Shown here one piece after another: positions 8,448-17,390 of a stretch of 64,000 nt of DNA. Below the pieces are notes generated by a model that worked only from the letters and a program-made list of their open reading frames with translations, was not told the origin of the DNA and did no database searches. The position numbers and the translations under genes were made by a program. The stretch comes from DATBLE01 sp963734065 (GTDB lineage Bacteria > Actinomycetota > Thermoleophilia > Gaiellales > Gaiellaceae). Numbering within the stretch: the first letter of the stretch is position 1; each line of letters starts with the position of its first letter. The stretch covers positions 1,426,001 through 1,490,000 of the forward strand of contig CAVTFN010000003.1 in NCBI GenBank assembly GCA_963734065.1, written 5' to 3'.

Positions 8448-9523
8448 TGCTGGAGCACCGGCGAGACGGAGACGCCGTAGCCCTGCGCCTCGAGCAGCGC
8501 CGCAGCACGGGCCGCCTCCTCCGCCCCGGAGACGAGCACGGTCAGGATCCCGCCGCGGTCCGGGGAGAAGTGGCGGAGCTCGAAGTCCTCGATGTTGATC
8601 CGCTCGGCGCCGAGGGCCTGGGTGATCCCGGCGAGCACGCCGGGCCGGTCCGGCACGTGGACGGTCACCTGCTGCAGCTCGCCGGGGTCGGGGTACGCGT
8701 CGGCGAGCATCCGGCGGCGGTTCTCGGACGCCTCCGCGACCCAGCGGGCGAGATATCCGCCGTCACCGTCGGCGAGCGCCTGCTCGAGCTGCTCGACCCG
8801 GCGGCGGTGCGCGGCCAGCGCCTCGCGAAGCTCGGGCGCGTTGTCGAGGAAGATGTCCACCCAGATCCGGGGATTCGCGCCGGCGACGCGGGTCATGTCC
8901 CGCAGCGAGCCCCCTGCGGCGGCAAGCGGGTCGTGGCCCTCGATCCGGCCGGCTCCGGCCTGGTTGACGAGCAGGTTGGCGAGGGCGTGCGGCAGGTGAC
9001 TGGTGAGCGCGACCAGCCGGTCGTGCGCCTTGGGGTCGATCGCCACCGGGACCGCCCCGAGCGAGGTGACGAAGCCGTGGACGAGCCGGTACCGCTCGGG
9101 ATCGGTCGCCGTGACGGGAGTCAGGAACCAGGTGGCGCCGTCGAAAAGGTCGGCGGTCGCGTGCGCAGGCCCGCGCGCCTCGCGCCCGCACACCGGATGG
9201 CCGCCGACGAAACGCTCCGGGAACCGCAGCGACCAGTCCTTCGTCGAGCCCACGTCCGTGACCGTGCAGCGGTCGGGCGCGGTCCCGATCACCTCTTCGA
9301 CCAGGCCGGGCAACACCGTGACCGGGGCGGCGACCACCGCGAGGTCGGCGTCGGCGAGGAGGTCTTCGAGCGGCCCGACCTCGTCGACCGCGCCGCGCTC
9401 GAGCGCGACCTCGGCCGCGGCCTCGTCGGCGTCATGGCCGCCCACCCAGTCGACGCCGGCCCGCTTCGCGGCTAGGCCGACCGAGGCGCCCATCAGGCCG
9501 GTTCCGACGACTGCCAGGCGCAT
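8444..9523 (-). CDS. tyrA: Prephenate dehydrogenase with C-terminal ACT domain
   Basis: 359 residues. Rossmann GTGLMGASVGLA at 7-18, DVGSTK (about 91-96), GGHPVCGRE (about 108-116) and TSHLPHALA are typical of the TyrA family. Residues about 280-355 form an ACT domain (VTVHVPDRPGVLAGITQALG), which in relatives gives feedback control by aromatic amino acids. It probably oxidatively decarboxylates prephenate to 4-hydroxyphenylpyruvate. Lies between aroG (1-base gap) and aroA (4-base overlap), so the three are almost certainly co-translated. Confidence 0.93.
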   Translation of the reverse strand: MRLAVVGTGLMGASVGLAAKRAGVDWVGGHDADEAAAEVALERGAVDEVGPLEDLLADADLAVVAAPVTVLPGLVEEVIGTAPDRCTVTDVGSTKDWSLRFPERFVGGHPVCGREARGPAHATADLFDGATWFLTPVTATDPERYRLVHGFVTSLGAVPVAIDPKAHDRLVALTSHLPHALANLLVNQAGAGRIEGHDPLAAAGGSLRDMTRVAGANPRIWVDIFLDNAPELREALAAHRRRVEQLEQALADGDGGYLARWVAEASENRRRMLADAYPDPGELQQVTVHVPDRPGVLAGITQALGAERINIEDFELRHFSPDRGGILTVLVSGAEEAARAAALLEAQGYGVSVSPVLQQ

Positions 9524-9524
9524 C

Positions 9525-10880
9525 TCAGACAGTGGCGCGCATGAGCTCGGCCACGTGGAACGCGAGGTCGAGCGACTGGCGGGCGTTCAGGCGGGGGTCG
9601 CAGAGGGTCGTGTAGGCAGCGTCGAGCTGCTCCTCGGACAGGCCGTCGCTGCCGCCGAGGCATTCGGTGACGTCGTCGCCGGTGATCTCGACGTGCACGC
9701 CGCCCGGCCACGTCCCCTCCGCGTGGTGGACTGCGAAGAAGCCCTCGATCTCGGCGACGATGTGGCCGAAGTCGCGCGTCTTCCGGCCGGTCGCGGTGCG
9801 GAAGGTGTTGGCGTGCATCGGATCGCAGATCCAGACGACCGGGTGGCCGGCGTCGCGCACCGCCCGGACGAGCGGCGGCAGCGTCTCCCCCACCCGCTCG
9901 GCACCCATGCGGGCGATCAGCGTCAGCCTGCCCGGCACGCGCCCCGGGTTGAGCGTCTCGCAGAGCGCGAGCGCCTCCGCCGCCGTTGCCGCCGGCCCCA
10001 GCTTGACTCCAACGGGGTTGTGCACGCCGGCGAGGAACTCGACGTGGGCGCCGTCCGGGCGCCGTGTCCGCTCGCCGATCCAGAGGAAGTGGGCCGAGCA
10101 GTCGTACCAGTCGCCGGTCAGCGAGTCGCTTCTGGTCAGCGCCTCCTCGAAGTCGAGCAGCAGCGCCTCGTGGCTCGTCCAGATGTCGGTCTGGTGGAGC
10201 GCCGGGTTTCGCATGTCGACGCCGATCGCGGACATGAAGCTCATCGCGCGCTGGATCTCGCTGGCGAGCTGCTCGTAGCGACGTCCCTCCGGCGAGTTGG
10301 CGACGAACTCCTGTGTCCAGGCATGGACCTGGCCGAGATCGGCGTAGCCGCCCTTCGTGAACGCGCGCAGGAGATTGAGCGTCGACGCGGCCTGGTGGTA
10401 GCCCTGGAGCATCCGGCCGGGGTCGGGCGTGCGCGCCTCGACGGTCGGCTCGTCGCCGTGCACGATGTGGCCGCGGAACGTCGGCAGGACGAGGTCGCCG
10501 ACGATCTCGGTCGGCTCGGAGCGCGGCTTGACGAACTGCCCGGCGATCCGGCCGACCTTGACCACGGGCAGGCTGGCGGCGTACGTGAGCACGGCCGACA
10601 TCTGCAGGATGATCTTCAGCTTCTCGCGCAGATTCGGCGCGTTCCAGTCGTGGAACGACTCGGCGCAGTCGCCCGCCTGGAGCACGAACGCCTTGCCCTC
10701 GACGACGTCCGCGAGGCGGTCGAGCAGGCTCCGGGCCTCGCCGGCAAAGACCAACGGCGGCATGCGCGTGATCTCGGCGCGCACCTCCTCGAGGCGTGCC
10801 TGGTCCGGCCAGTCGGGCTGCTGGAGAGCAGGGAAGCCGCGCCAGGAGGAAGGCGACCAGGATGCGGACGTCACGGCCAC
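9525..10880 (-). CDS. aroG: Class II 3-deoxy-7-phosphoheptulonate synthase
   Basis: 451 residues, a normal length for the class II (plant/Mycobacterium type) enzyme. Condenses PEP and erythrose-4-phosphate, the first step to chorismate. Metal ligands can be read in LQAGDCAES (Cys), ICDPMHANT (His), VEITGDDVTECLGG (Glu) and LCDPRLN (Asp). First gene of the aroG-tyrA-aroA run; it starts 40 bases from the end of the MMPL gene, so it may have its own promoter or be read from upstream. Confidence 0.95.
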   Translation of the reverse strand: MAVTSASWSPSSWRGFPALQQPDWPDQARLEEVRAEITRMPPLVFAGEARSLLDRLADVVEGKAFVLQAGDCAESFHDWNAPNLREKLKIILQMSAVLTYAASLPVVKVGRIAGQFVKPRSEPTEIVGDLVLPTFRGHIVHGDEPTVEARTPDPGRMLQGYHQAASTLNLLRAFTKGGYADLGQVHAWTQEFVANSPEGRRYEQLASEIQRAMSFMSAIGVDMRNPALHQTDIWTSHEALLLDFEEALTRSDSLTGDWYDCSAHFLWIGERTRRPDGAHVEFLAGVHNPVGVKLGPAATAAEALALCETLNPGRVPGRLTLIARMGAERVGETLPPLVRAVRDAGHPVVWICDPMHANTFRTATGRKTRDFGHIVAEIEGFFAVHHAEGTWPGGVHVEITGDDVTECLGGSDGLSEEQLDAAYTTLCDPRLNARQSLDLAFHVAELMRATV

Positions 10881-10920
10881 TTTCCGCAGTGTAGTGACCG
10901 GCCGGAGCGGGCAAAACGGC

Positions 10921-13095
10921 CTAGTCCGGCTCGGCGACGGGCCGTGGGCCGCGGACGAAGAGGGCGCGGCGCACGGGCTCGGGGAACCACCAGTTGTACT
11001 TCCCGAGCAGCATCATCAGCGACGGGACCAGGAGCGCGCGGATCAGCGTCGCGTCGATCAGGACACCCGCGGCGAGCCCGATGCCGAACTGCTTGATGTC
11101 CGGGCCTGGCCCCGTGGAGAGCGAGAAGAACGCGAACACGAGCACGAGCGCCGCGCTCGTCACCAGCTTCCCGGTGCGGGCGAGCCCGAGCGAGATCGCC
11201 TGGGTCGTGTCCTTCGTCTCGTCGTAGCTCTCGCGGATGCGGGTGACGATGAAGACCTCGTAGTCCATCGACAGGCCGAAGAGGAACGCGAAGATCATCA
11301 GGGGTATCCAGGCGATCACCGCCTGGGTGGCCTCGATCCCCCAGATCGCCTGGCTGCCGTGGCCCTGCTGGAAGATGAAGACGACGACGCCGAGGGCGCA
11401 GCCCAGCGAGATCAGGTTGAGGATCACCGCCTTCACGGACAGGACGATCGACCGGAAGGCGCGCATCAGGAGCAGGAACGTCAGCAGGACCACGAAGCCG
11501 AGGACGTACGGGAAGTTGCCGTAGACGGCGTGGACGAAGTCGCGGTCCTCCGGCGCGACGCCGCCGAGCGTGAGCTTCACGTTGCCGCCGATCTGGTCCT
11601 GGAGGCTCGGCAGCACGTCGTGCTGGAGATTCGAGATCACCTTCCGGGCGGGCCTGGCGGCACCGTCGGTCGACGGGATCGCCTCGACTAGCCCCGTGCC
11701 GTCCTTTTGCCAGGCCGGGGCCGGCGGCGCGGAGGCGCCGTCGACGCCCTCCGTCTGCTCGAGTTGCTTCACCACCAGGGCGCGCTTCTGGTCCGTCGAG
11801 CCGTTCTCGACGAGCACGACGTAGGGCTTGAGCGCGCCGGCGCTGATGCTGGCGGCCGTCAACGCGTCACGCCCCTGGAAGGCGTCGCCCGTGCCCGGCA
11901 GGTTCTGGGCCTCCGCCTCGGACGGGTTGATCTGGAAGGCCGGGATCAGCAGCAGGGCGACGAGCGCCAGGCCGGCGGCGGCGACCCTGCCCGGCCGCTT
12001 GACCACGTAGCCCGCCCACCGGTGCCAGAAGCCCTGCTCGCCGGGATCGGCCGAGACGATCCGCTTCGGGATTACCCGCAGCTTGTCGATGCGGTGGCCC
12101 ATCCAGTAGAGGAGCACCGGCGTCAGCGTGATGCTCGAGAGCACCGCGACCGCCGGGATCAGCATGCCGCCGATCCCGATCGAGCGGATGAACGGCAGCG
12201 GCAGCAGCACCATGCTGAGCAGGCCGATCGCGACCGTGGAGCCGGAGACGACGACCGATCGGCCGGCGTGCGTCATCGTCTCGATCAGCGCCTCCTCGAC
12301 GTCGCCGCGATGGTGGAGCTCCTCGCGGAACCGGAAGATCATCAGCAGCGAGTAGTCGACGGCGACGCCGAGCCCGACCAGCGCGACCAGGAACTCGACG
12401 ATGATCGAGACGTCGGTGACGTAGGTGAGCGCGTAGACGGCGCTGAAGGTGGTCAAGATCGAGGCCGCGGCGGTCACGAGTGGAATGCTCACCGCGGTCA
12501 GCGTCCCGAAGACGAAGAGGAGCACGAGCAGGGCGCCGAGGCCGCCGATCATCACCTCGACGAGGATGCTCGGCCCACCGCTGCCGCCGATGTCCTCCTG
12601 GAGCGGGTCTCGCCCGGTCAGGTGCACGGTCAGCCCGGCCGGCGCGGCGTCCTTGAGCGCTGCCCGCACCTGCTTGATGTGCACGTTCGAGTTGAACCCG
12701 GGTGTGCCCGGCGGGTAGATCGTCGCGAAGGTGGTGTGCCGGTCCTTCGAGACGTACACGTCGGAGCCCGTGGAGAAGTACGAGGCCGTGCGCGCGCCCG
12801 GGTTGACGGCGGCCGCGGCGTCGACGGCCTTCTGGATGCCGCGCTGCTGCGTGACGTCGCCGTTCGAGCGGAAGACGGCGACGAGCGGAGCCTGCTCGCC
12901 GCTCCCGAACGTCTTCAGCGTCCGCTGGTTCGCCTCGTAGGCGGAGTAGCCCGGGATCGAGAACGACTCGAACCAGCGGCTGCCGATCTTGCTGGTCGTG
13001 AACAGGCCGAGGACGATCAGCAGGATCCAGGTCACGACCACCCAGCGGCGGCGGCGGATGACGAGGTGGCCCAGGCGCTCGAACATCCCGTGCAC
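10921..13095 (-). CDS. MMPL-family (RND superfamily) membrane exporter
   Basis: 724 residues with two MMPL repeats: an N-terminal span (about 18-38), an extracytoplasmic domain, five to six spans (about 175-345), a second outer domain (about 400-525) and a terminal six-span block (about 530-705). DYSLLMIFRFREEL and DYEVFIVTRIRE are the paired motifs with the charged residues thought to conduct protons. Relatives export lipids or drugs in actinobacteria. The substrate cannot be read from sequence. It diverges from trpS, sharing the 200-base region with the trp leader. Confidence 0.9.
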   Translation of the reverse strand: MHGMFERLGHLVIRRRRWVVVTWILLIVLGLFTTSKIGSRWFESFSIPGYSAYEANQRTLKTFGSGEQAPLVAVFRSNGDVTQQRGIQKAVDAAAAVNPGARTASYFSTGSDVYVSKDRHTTFATIYPPGTPGFNSNVHIKQVRAALKDAAPAGLTVHLTGRDPLQEDIGGSGGPSILVEVMIGGLGALLVLLFVFGTLTAVSIPLVTAAASILTTFSAVYALTYVTDVSIIVEFLVALVGLGVAVDYSLLMIFRFREELHHRGDVEEALIETMTHAGRSVVVSGSTVAIGLLSMVLLPLPFIRSIGIGGMLIPAVAVLSSITLTPVLLYWMGHRIDKLRVIPKRIVSADPGEQGFWHRWAGYVVKRPGRVAAAGLALVALLLIPAFQINPSEAEAQNLPGTGDAFQGRDALTAASISAGALKPYVVLVENGSTDQKRALVVKQLEQTEGVDGASAPPAPAWQKDGTGLVEAIPSTDGAARPARKVISNLQHDVLPSLQDQIGGNVKLTLGGVAPEDRDFVHAVYGNFPYVLGFVVLLTFLLLMRAFRSIVLSVKAVILNLISLGCALGVVVFIFQQGHGSQAIWGIEATQAVIAWIPLMIFAFLFGLSMDYEVFIVTRIRESYDETKDTTQAISLGLARTGKLVTSAALVLVFAFFSLSTGPGPDIKQFGIGLAAGVLIDATLIRALLVPSLMMLLGKYNWWFPEPVRRALFVRGPRPVAEPD

Positions 13096-13150
13096 GTTAT
13101 GGACCCGGGCCAGGGCTGCGCAAGCCGAGGCGCCGATATCATGTGCGCGG

Positions 13151-13216
13151 ATGGTGACCGTCTCGTTCCGGAACTGGGCCTGGCCCCCGGGGCGAGGCGG
13201 GAGCGTGCGCGCGTAG
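13151..13216 (+). CDS. Putative 21-residue Trp leader peptide of trpS
   Basis: ATG 13151 to TAG 13214-13216. The peptide reads MVTVSFRNWAWPPGRGGSV plus RA. Two Trp codons separated by one (TGG GCC TGG, 13175-13183) sit about 60 bases before an intrinsic terminator and 115 bases before the trpS start. This is the layout of a ribosome-mediated attenuator that senses charged tRNA-Trp. No strong Shine-Dalgarno is visible. Two Trp codons in a 21-residue ORF directly ahead of trpS are very unlikely by chance. Confidence 0.7.
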   Translation: MVTVSFRNWAWPPGRGGSVRA

Positions 13217-13252
13217 CGCCGAGACAGCCGTTGTCGCCCCGTATCGGCCTCG
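13189..13252 (+). promoter_or_regulatory. Possible antiterminator pairing of the trpS leader
   Basis: Downstream of the Trp codons, GGGGCGA (13189-13195) is complementary to TCGCCCC (13234-13240), and CGAGGC (13193-13198) is complementary to GCCTCG (13247-13252). The second pairing would use the left arm of the terminator hairpin (13246-13251) and so prevent termination. A ribosome stalled at the Trp codons would leave these segments free; one that reads to the TAG would cover the first. Pairings found by eye; no folding energies computed. Confidence 0.5.
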
Positions 13253-13267
13253 ATCAGAGGCCTTTTT
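13246..13267 (+). terminator. Intrinsic terminator in the trpS leader
   Basis: GGCCTC (13246-13251), loop GATCA, GAGGCC (13257-13262), then TTTTT (13263-13267). It stands ahead of trpS and after the leader peptide, with no other + strand gene upstream that it could end. An attenuator is therefore the natural reading. Confidence 0.8.
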
Positions 13268-13298
13268 CATGCCCTCACGAAGCAGAATGGAGCGAACG

Positions 13299-14282
13299 AT
13301 GAGGATCTTCTCCGGCATCCAGCCGACCGGCAGCAAGCATCTCGGCAACCTGATCGGCGGCTTCCGCCAGTACGCGGCCACGCAGGAGCAGGGCGACGGG
13401 TTCTTCTGCATCGTCGACCTGCACTCGATCACCGTCGACTACGACCCCGAGGACCTGCGGAGGAAGACGTACGACCTCGCCGCGCTGCTCTTCGCGACGG
13501 GGCTCGACCCCGAGCGGTCGACGACCTTCTGCCAGAGCCACGTGGCGGCGCACGCCGAGGCGGCCTGGCTGCTCTCGGCCGTCACGAGCTACGGGCAGCT
13601 CGGCAGGATGACCCAGTTCAAGGAGAAGGGCGAGCGGCAGGAGTTCGTGTCCGCCGGCCTCTTCACGTACCCCGTGCTGATGGCGGGCGACATCCTCCTG
13701 TACCAGGCCGACATCGTCCCGATCGGCGACGACCAGCGCCAGCACCTCGAGCTCGCGCGTGATGTCGCCGGGCGGTTCAACTCACGCTACGGCCAGACCT
13801 TCGTCGTCCCCGAGGGCGTCTACCCGCAGGTCGGGGCGCGGATCATGGACCTCCAGGAGCCGACGAAGAAGATGTCGACGACGGGCGGGACCGAGCAGGG
13901 CACGGTCCTGCTCATGGACGAGCCGGACACGATTCGCCGCAAGTTTCGCTCCGCGGTCACCGACTCCGGCCGCGTGGTGCGGCGGGGCGAGGACAAGCCT
14001 GGGATCACGAACCTGATCGAGATCATGTCCGTCGCGGCCGGCGAGTCGCCCGAGGCGGTGGAGGCGCAGTTCGACGACGGCGGCGGCTACGGACAGTTCA
14101 AGGAATCGGTCGGCGAGGCGGTGGTTGCGGTCCTCGCCCCCGTCCAGGAGCGCTACCGCGAGCTCCGCGCCGACGAGCCGGAGCTGCGCCGGCTGCTCGC
14201 GATCGGAGCCGAGAAGGCGCGGGCGGCCTCCGGGCCGACGCTGGCGGCGATGTACGAGCGCATGGGATTTGCCGCTCGCTGA
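13299..14282 (+). CDS. trpS: Tryptophanyl-tRNA synthetase
   Basis: 327 residues from ATG 13299, which has GGAG 8 bases upstream; an in-frame ATG at 13269 would start in the terminator's T-run. Class Ic synthetase: the HIGH-like motif is in PTGSKHLGN, MAGDILLYQADIVPIGDDQRQHLEL is split here as MAGDILLYQAD and VPIGDDQRQHLEL (tRNA and Trp pocket), and the KMSKS loop reads KKMSTT. Likely regulated by Trp attenuation through the leader at 13151-13267. The next gene starts 6 bases after its stop. Confidence 0.96.
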   Translation: MRIFSGIQPTGSKHLGNLIGGFRQYAATQEQGDGFFCIVDLHSITVDYDPEDLRRKTYDLAALLFATGLDPERSTTFCQSHVAAHAEAAWLLSAVTSYGQLGRMTQFKEKGERQEFVSAGLFTYPVLMAGDILLYQADIVPIGDDQRQHLELARDVAGRFNSRYGQTFVVPEGVYPQVGARIMDLQEPTKKMSTTGGTEQGTVLLMDEPDTIRRKFRSAVTDSGRVVRRGEDKPGITNLIEIMSVAAGESPEAVEAQFDDGGGYGQFKESVGEAVVAVLAPVQERYRELRADEPELRRLLAIGAEKARAASGPTLAAMYERMGFAAR

Positions 14283-14288
14283 CGCGAC

Positions 14289-15344
14289 GTGGCACGTCTC
14301 GTCCTCACCATCGGCAGCGTGCTCGCGCTGTGCGCGGTTGCCGGCGCGTTGCACTACGCCGACGTCTCGCCGACCGCGGTCTTCGTCGTCTCCGGCTTCG
14401 CGCTCGGCGGGCTCGCCTGGCTGATCGGGGTCGCCACCGAAGCCGTGGGCGCCCGGTTCGGCCCGGCCGTGACCGGCGCTCTCCAGTCGACGCTCGGCAA
14501 CCTGCCCGAGCTCTTCATCGTGCTGTTCGCGCTGTCGGCGGGCGAGATCGTCGTCGCCCAGACGTCGATCCTCGGCTCGCTGTTCGCGAACGCCCTGCTC
14601 GTCCTCGGCCTCACGATCGTCGCCGGCGCCCGCGCGGCCGACGGCGACGTGATGCGCTTCCGCCGGCGGCTGCCGAACGACACCGCGACGCTGCTGCTGC
14701 TCGCCCTCTCGGCGATCGCGCTGCTCGGGCTGTCGGACCGCATCGGTGACCGGGCAAGCCAGCACCAGATGGCGATCTCCGTGGTCGGAGCCGTCTGCCT
14801 CCTGGTCGTCTACGGGGCGTGGCTCTGGTCGTATCTCCGGTCGGATCACGAGGTCGAGCCGGCACTCGAGACGGAAGCGCACGGAGAGGTGCCGTTCGCG
14901 TGGGGGCTCGTCGTCCTCGCGGGCGCGGGCGTGGCAGCGGCGTTCGTCTCCGACTGGTTCGTCCACGCGCTCGACCCGGCGGTGGAGGCGCTCGGGATCT
15001 CGAAGGCGTTCACCGGCATCGTCATCGTCGGCATCGCCGGCAACGCCGTCGAGAACGTGGTCGGGATCACGCTGGCGTCCAAGAGACGGAACGACCTCGC
15101 GATCTCGGTCGTGAAGAACTCGGTCGCCCAGATCGCCTGCTTCCTCTTCCCGGCGCTCGTGCTGCTGTCGCTCTTCTTCACCGACCACCTCACCTTCGTG
15201 CTCAATCCGGTGTACGTGGCCGCTCTCGCCGTGACCGCGGTCGCCGTCTGGCAGATCACCGGCGACGGCGAGGCGTTCGCCTACGAGGGGCTGGCGCTCG
15301 TCGGGATCTACGTGATCCTCGCCACGGTCACCTTCTACGAGTAG
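14289..15344 (+). CDS. Cax-type calcium/cation:proton antiporter
   Basis: 351 residues, about 11 membrane spans. The two alpha-repeats of the CaCA superfamily are visible: GNLPELFIVLFAL near residue 75 and GNAVENVVGITLA near 255, each with the Gly-Asn and acidic residue of the transport site. The cytoplasmic loop between halves is short (about 185-205), as in ChaA/CAX proteins. It probably extrudes Ca(II) or a similar cation. Six bases from trpS, so probably co-transcribed with it, and convergent with rluB. Confidence 0.88.
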   Translation: MARLVLTIGSVLALCAVAGALHYADVSPTAVFVVSGFALGGLAWLIGVATEAVGARFGPAVTGALQSTLGNLPELFIVLFALSAGEIVVAQTSILGSLFANALLVLGLTIVAGARAADGDVMRFRRRLPNDTATLLLLALSAIALLGLSDRIGDRASQHQMAISVVGAVCLLVVYGAWLWSYLRSDHEVEPALETEAHGEVPFAWGLVVLAGAGVAAAFVSDWFVHALDPAVEALGISKAFTGIVIVGIAGNAVENVVGITLASKRRNDLAISVVKNSVAQIACFLFPALVLLSLFFTDHLTFVLNPVYVAALAVTAVAVWQITGDGEAFAYEGLALVGIYVILATVTFYE

Positions 15345-15345
15345 G

Positions 15346-16038
15346 TCAGAGGCCGACGAGACGCCGGAGGCCCGCCACTTCCGCGCGGGTCAAGTCGCGC
15401 CACTCGCCGGGCGCGAGGCCGCGGATGTCCAGACCGGCGTAGCCGCTTCGGTGCAGGCGGCGGATCGGGTGGCCGACCGCCTCGCACATCCGCTTCACCT
15501 GGTGCTTGCGGCCTTCGTGGATGGTCAGCTCCAGCCGGCCCGGCCCGAGCCGGCGGGCGTGGGCGGGTGAGGTGCGGCCGTCGTCCAGCTCGACGCCCTC
15601 GGCGAGGCGGCGCAGAGCGTCCGGCCCGGGGTCGCCCTCAACCTCCGCTTCGTAGACCTTGTCCACCTCGTAGCGCGGATGGGCGAGCCGGTGGGCAAGC
15701 CGGCCGTCGTTGGTCAGCAGCAGGGCGCCGGTGGTGTCGGCGTCTAGCCTGCCGACGGGCACGACTCTCGGCTCGTCGGGAACGAGTGCCACCACCGTCG
15801 GCCGGCCGTGCGGGTCGCGCGCGGTCGTGACCGTGTCCGCAGGCTTGTGCAGGAGCCGGTAGGCCAGCCGCTGCTTCTCCACCGGCAGGCCGTCCACCTC
15901 GACCGTGTCGCCGTCCCCGACGAACGTGCTCAGCTCACCCGGCCTCCCGTTGACGCGTACCCGCCCGGCCTTGATCAGCCCGTCGGCGCCGCGGCGCGAG
16001 GCGACTCCGGCGCGCGCGAGGTAGGCATTGAGCCGCAT
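15346..16038 (-). CDS. rluB: RsuA/RluB-family pseudouridine synthase
   Basis: 230 residues. N-terminal S4 RNA-binding domain (MRLNAYLARAGVASRRGAD through about 60), then the catalytic domain with the active Asp in GRLDADTTGALLLTND (about 97-112) and the family's KVYEAEVEG and EGRKHQVKRM segments. The scpA-scpB-rluB neighbourhood favours RluB (23S rRNA) over RsuA. Here a secreted-protein gene and a thioredoxin-fold gene are inserted between scpB and rluB. Confidence 0.9.
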   Translation of the reverse strand: MRLNAYLARAGVASRRGADGLIKAGRVRVNGRPGELSTFVGDGDTVEVDGLPVEKQRLAYRLLHKPADTVTTARDPHGRPTVVALVPDEPRVVPVGRLDADTTGALLLTNDGRLAHRLAHPRYEVDKVYEAEVEGDPGPDALRRLAEGVELDDGRTSPAHARRLGPGRLELTIHEGRKHQVKRMCEAVGHPIRRLHRSGYAGLDIRGLAPGEWRDLTRAEVAGLRRLVGL

Positions 16039-16126
16039 CAGGCAAATCCTTACGTCTTTCTCAGCCTTCTCTCACAGACGGTCGCGACGATCCGGCCGGA
16101 ATTCCTCGAGAAGGGACCGACTACCG

Positions 16127-16828
16127 ATGAAAGCAAGATCGAAGAAGGCATTCGCCGCGGCCGGTGCGACGCTGGCGGTCGCAGCGGGCGCAGGCGGCGC
16201 GCTCGCGGCCGGCGGCCATGCCTCGAGAGGACCCGCGGGCCATCCAGGCCCGGCCGCGATCGCCTCGTACCTCGGCCTGACGCCCGCACAGCTGCGCCAG
16301 CAGCTCGGATCCGGCAAGACGCTCGCACAGATCGCTGTCGCGCAGGGCAAGACCGTCGCCGGGCTCGAGCAGGCGATCCTCGCCGATGTCCAGGCCCACC
16401 TCGACCGCGCGGTCGCGAACGGCAGGCTCACCTCGGCCCAGGAGACGGCGCTGCTCGCTCGGCTGAAGGCCCGGGTCGACGCGCTCGTCAACCATGCCTT
16501 CCCGGCCGCCGGCCGCGCCCACCCCCTCCGGCCGCGCCTCGGCCGCGCGGTGGCCGGCTATCTCGGCGTGACGCTCGTGCAGCTGCGCCAGGAGCTCAGC
16601 GCCGGGAAGTCGCTTGCCCGGATCGCCACCGACCACGGCAAGACCGTCGGCGGGCTGAAGTCGGCCGTCCTCTCGGCCGTGAAAGCACGGCTCGACAGGG
16701 CGGTCGCGAGCAAGCGGCTGACCGCAGCTCAGGAGCAGAAGCTTCTCGACCGGCTCTCCGCGCACCTCGACCAGCTGGTCAACCGGGCCGGCCCTGTCAA
16801 CCGGACCGGCCCTGCAAAGGCGGCCTGA
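16127..16828 (+). CDS. Secreted protein with two tandem SLAQIA-type repeats
   Basis: 233 residues from ATG 16127 (AAGGGA 10 bases upstream). Signal peptide about 1-30 (KAFAAAGATLAVAAGAGGALAAG). The rest is two homologous 75-residue units starting at YLGLTPAQLRQQL and YLGVTLVQLRQEL. Each holds a GKTLAQIA/GKSLARIA turn, a GKTV.GL segment, a long Ala/Leu helix and a LTSAQE/LTAAQE linker. Such units occur in many actinobacterial secreted proteins of unknown role. Its first 5' bases face the divergent rluB. Confidence 0.8.
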   Translation: MKARSKKAFAAAGATLAVAAGAGGALAAGGHASRGPAGHPGPAAIASYLGLTPAQLRQQLGSGKTLAQIAVAQGKTVAGLEQAILADVQAHLDRAVANGRLTSAQETALLARLKARVDALVNHAFPAAGRAHPLRPRLGRAVAGYLGVTLVQLRQELSAGKSLARIATDHGKTVGGLKSAVLSAVKARLDRAVASKRLTAAQEQKLLDRLSAHLDQLVNRAGPVNRTGPAKAA

Positions 16829-16829
16829 G

Positions 16830-17390
16830 TCAGTACAGGGTCGAGGCCAGCCGGCGCCGGTACGCCGAGCTGAGCGGATGGTCCTGTCCGAGCTCCTCGA
16901 AGACGGCGACCATGAAGCGGCGGATCTCGTCACGGGCGCTCGGCTCTGCGGTCGCCGCCCGCTCGAGCAGGAGCGAGAGCGTCCGCTCGCGGTCGCCGGC
17001 CTCGAGCGCTGCGACCACGTCCTCGTAGCCGCCGGACTCGCGTAGCTCCTCGAGCAGGCGCTCTCCGGCCGACGGCCCCAGCAGGCCGTCGAGGAACGAG
17101 GCGACGACCGGGGCCGACTGGGCGCCGGTCAGCTCGGCGACCACCTGCCCGTTCCGGAATGCCTTCACCGCCGGGATGCTCCGGATCGCGTAGTGGTCGG
17201 CGAGCGCCTGGTTCGCGTCGACGTCGACCTTGACCAGCTCCAGCCCCGGCCGTTCCGCGACCTCCCGCTCGAGCACCGGCGCCAGCGTCTTGCACGGCCC
17301 GCACCACTCGGCCCAGAAGTCGACCACCACCGGCCGCTCGTGCGAGCGCTCCACGACGTCGCGGTAGAAGGTCTCGTCCGTTGCGTTCAT
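16830..17390 (-). CDS. Thioredoxin-fold protein with C-terminal TPR-like domain (CnoX/YbbN-like)
   Basis: 186 residues from the ATG at 17390. An upstream in-frame ATG at 17402 lies inside a palindrome and is less likely. Thioredoxin domain with WCGPC (28-32) and the cis-Pro loop SIPAVKAFRNG (about 71-81); residues about 108-186 are helical, like the TPR domain of CnoX/YbbN. The family protects folding proteins under oxidative stress or serves as a thioredoxin. Ends one base from the convergent repeat-protein gene. Confidence 0.88.
   Translation of the reverse strand: MNATDETFYRDVVERSHERPVVVDFWAEWCGPCKTLAPVLEREVAERPGLELVKVDVDANQALADHYAIRSIPAVKAFRNGQVVAELTGAQSAPVVASFLDGLLGPSAGERLLEELRESGGYEDVVAALEAGDRERTLSLLLERAATAEPSARDEIRRFMVAVFEELGQDHPLSSAYRRRLASTLY

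Noticed and set aside
13141..13170. Alternative leader start at ATG 13141
   Set aside because: It is in a different frame from the Trp codons and gives no Trp-rich peptide.
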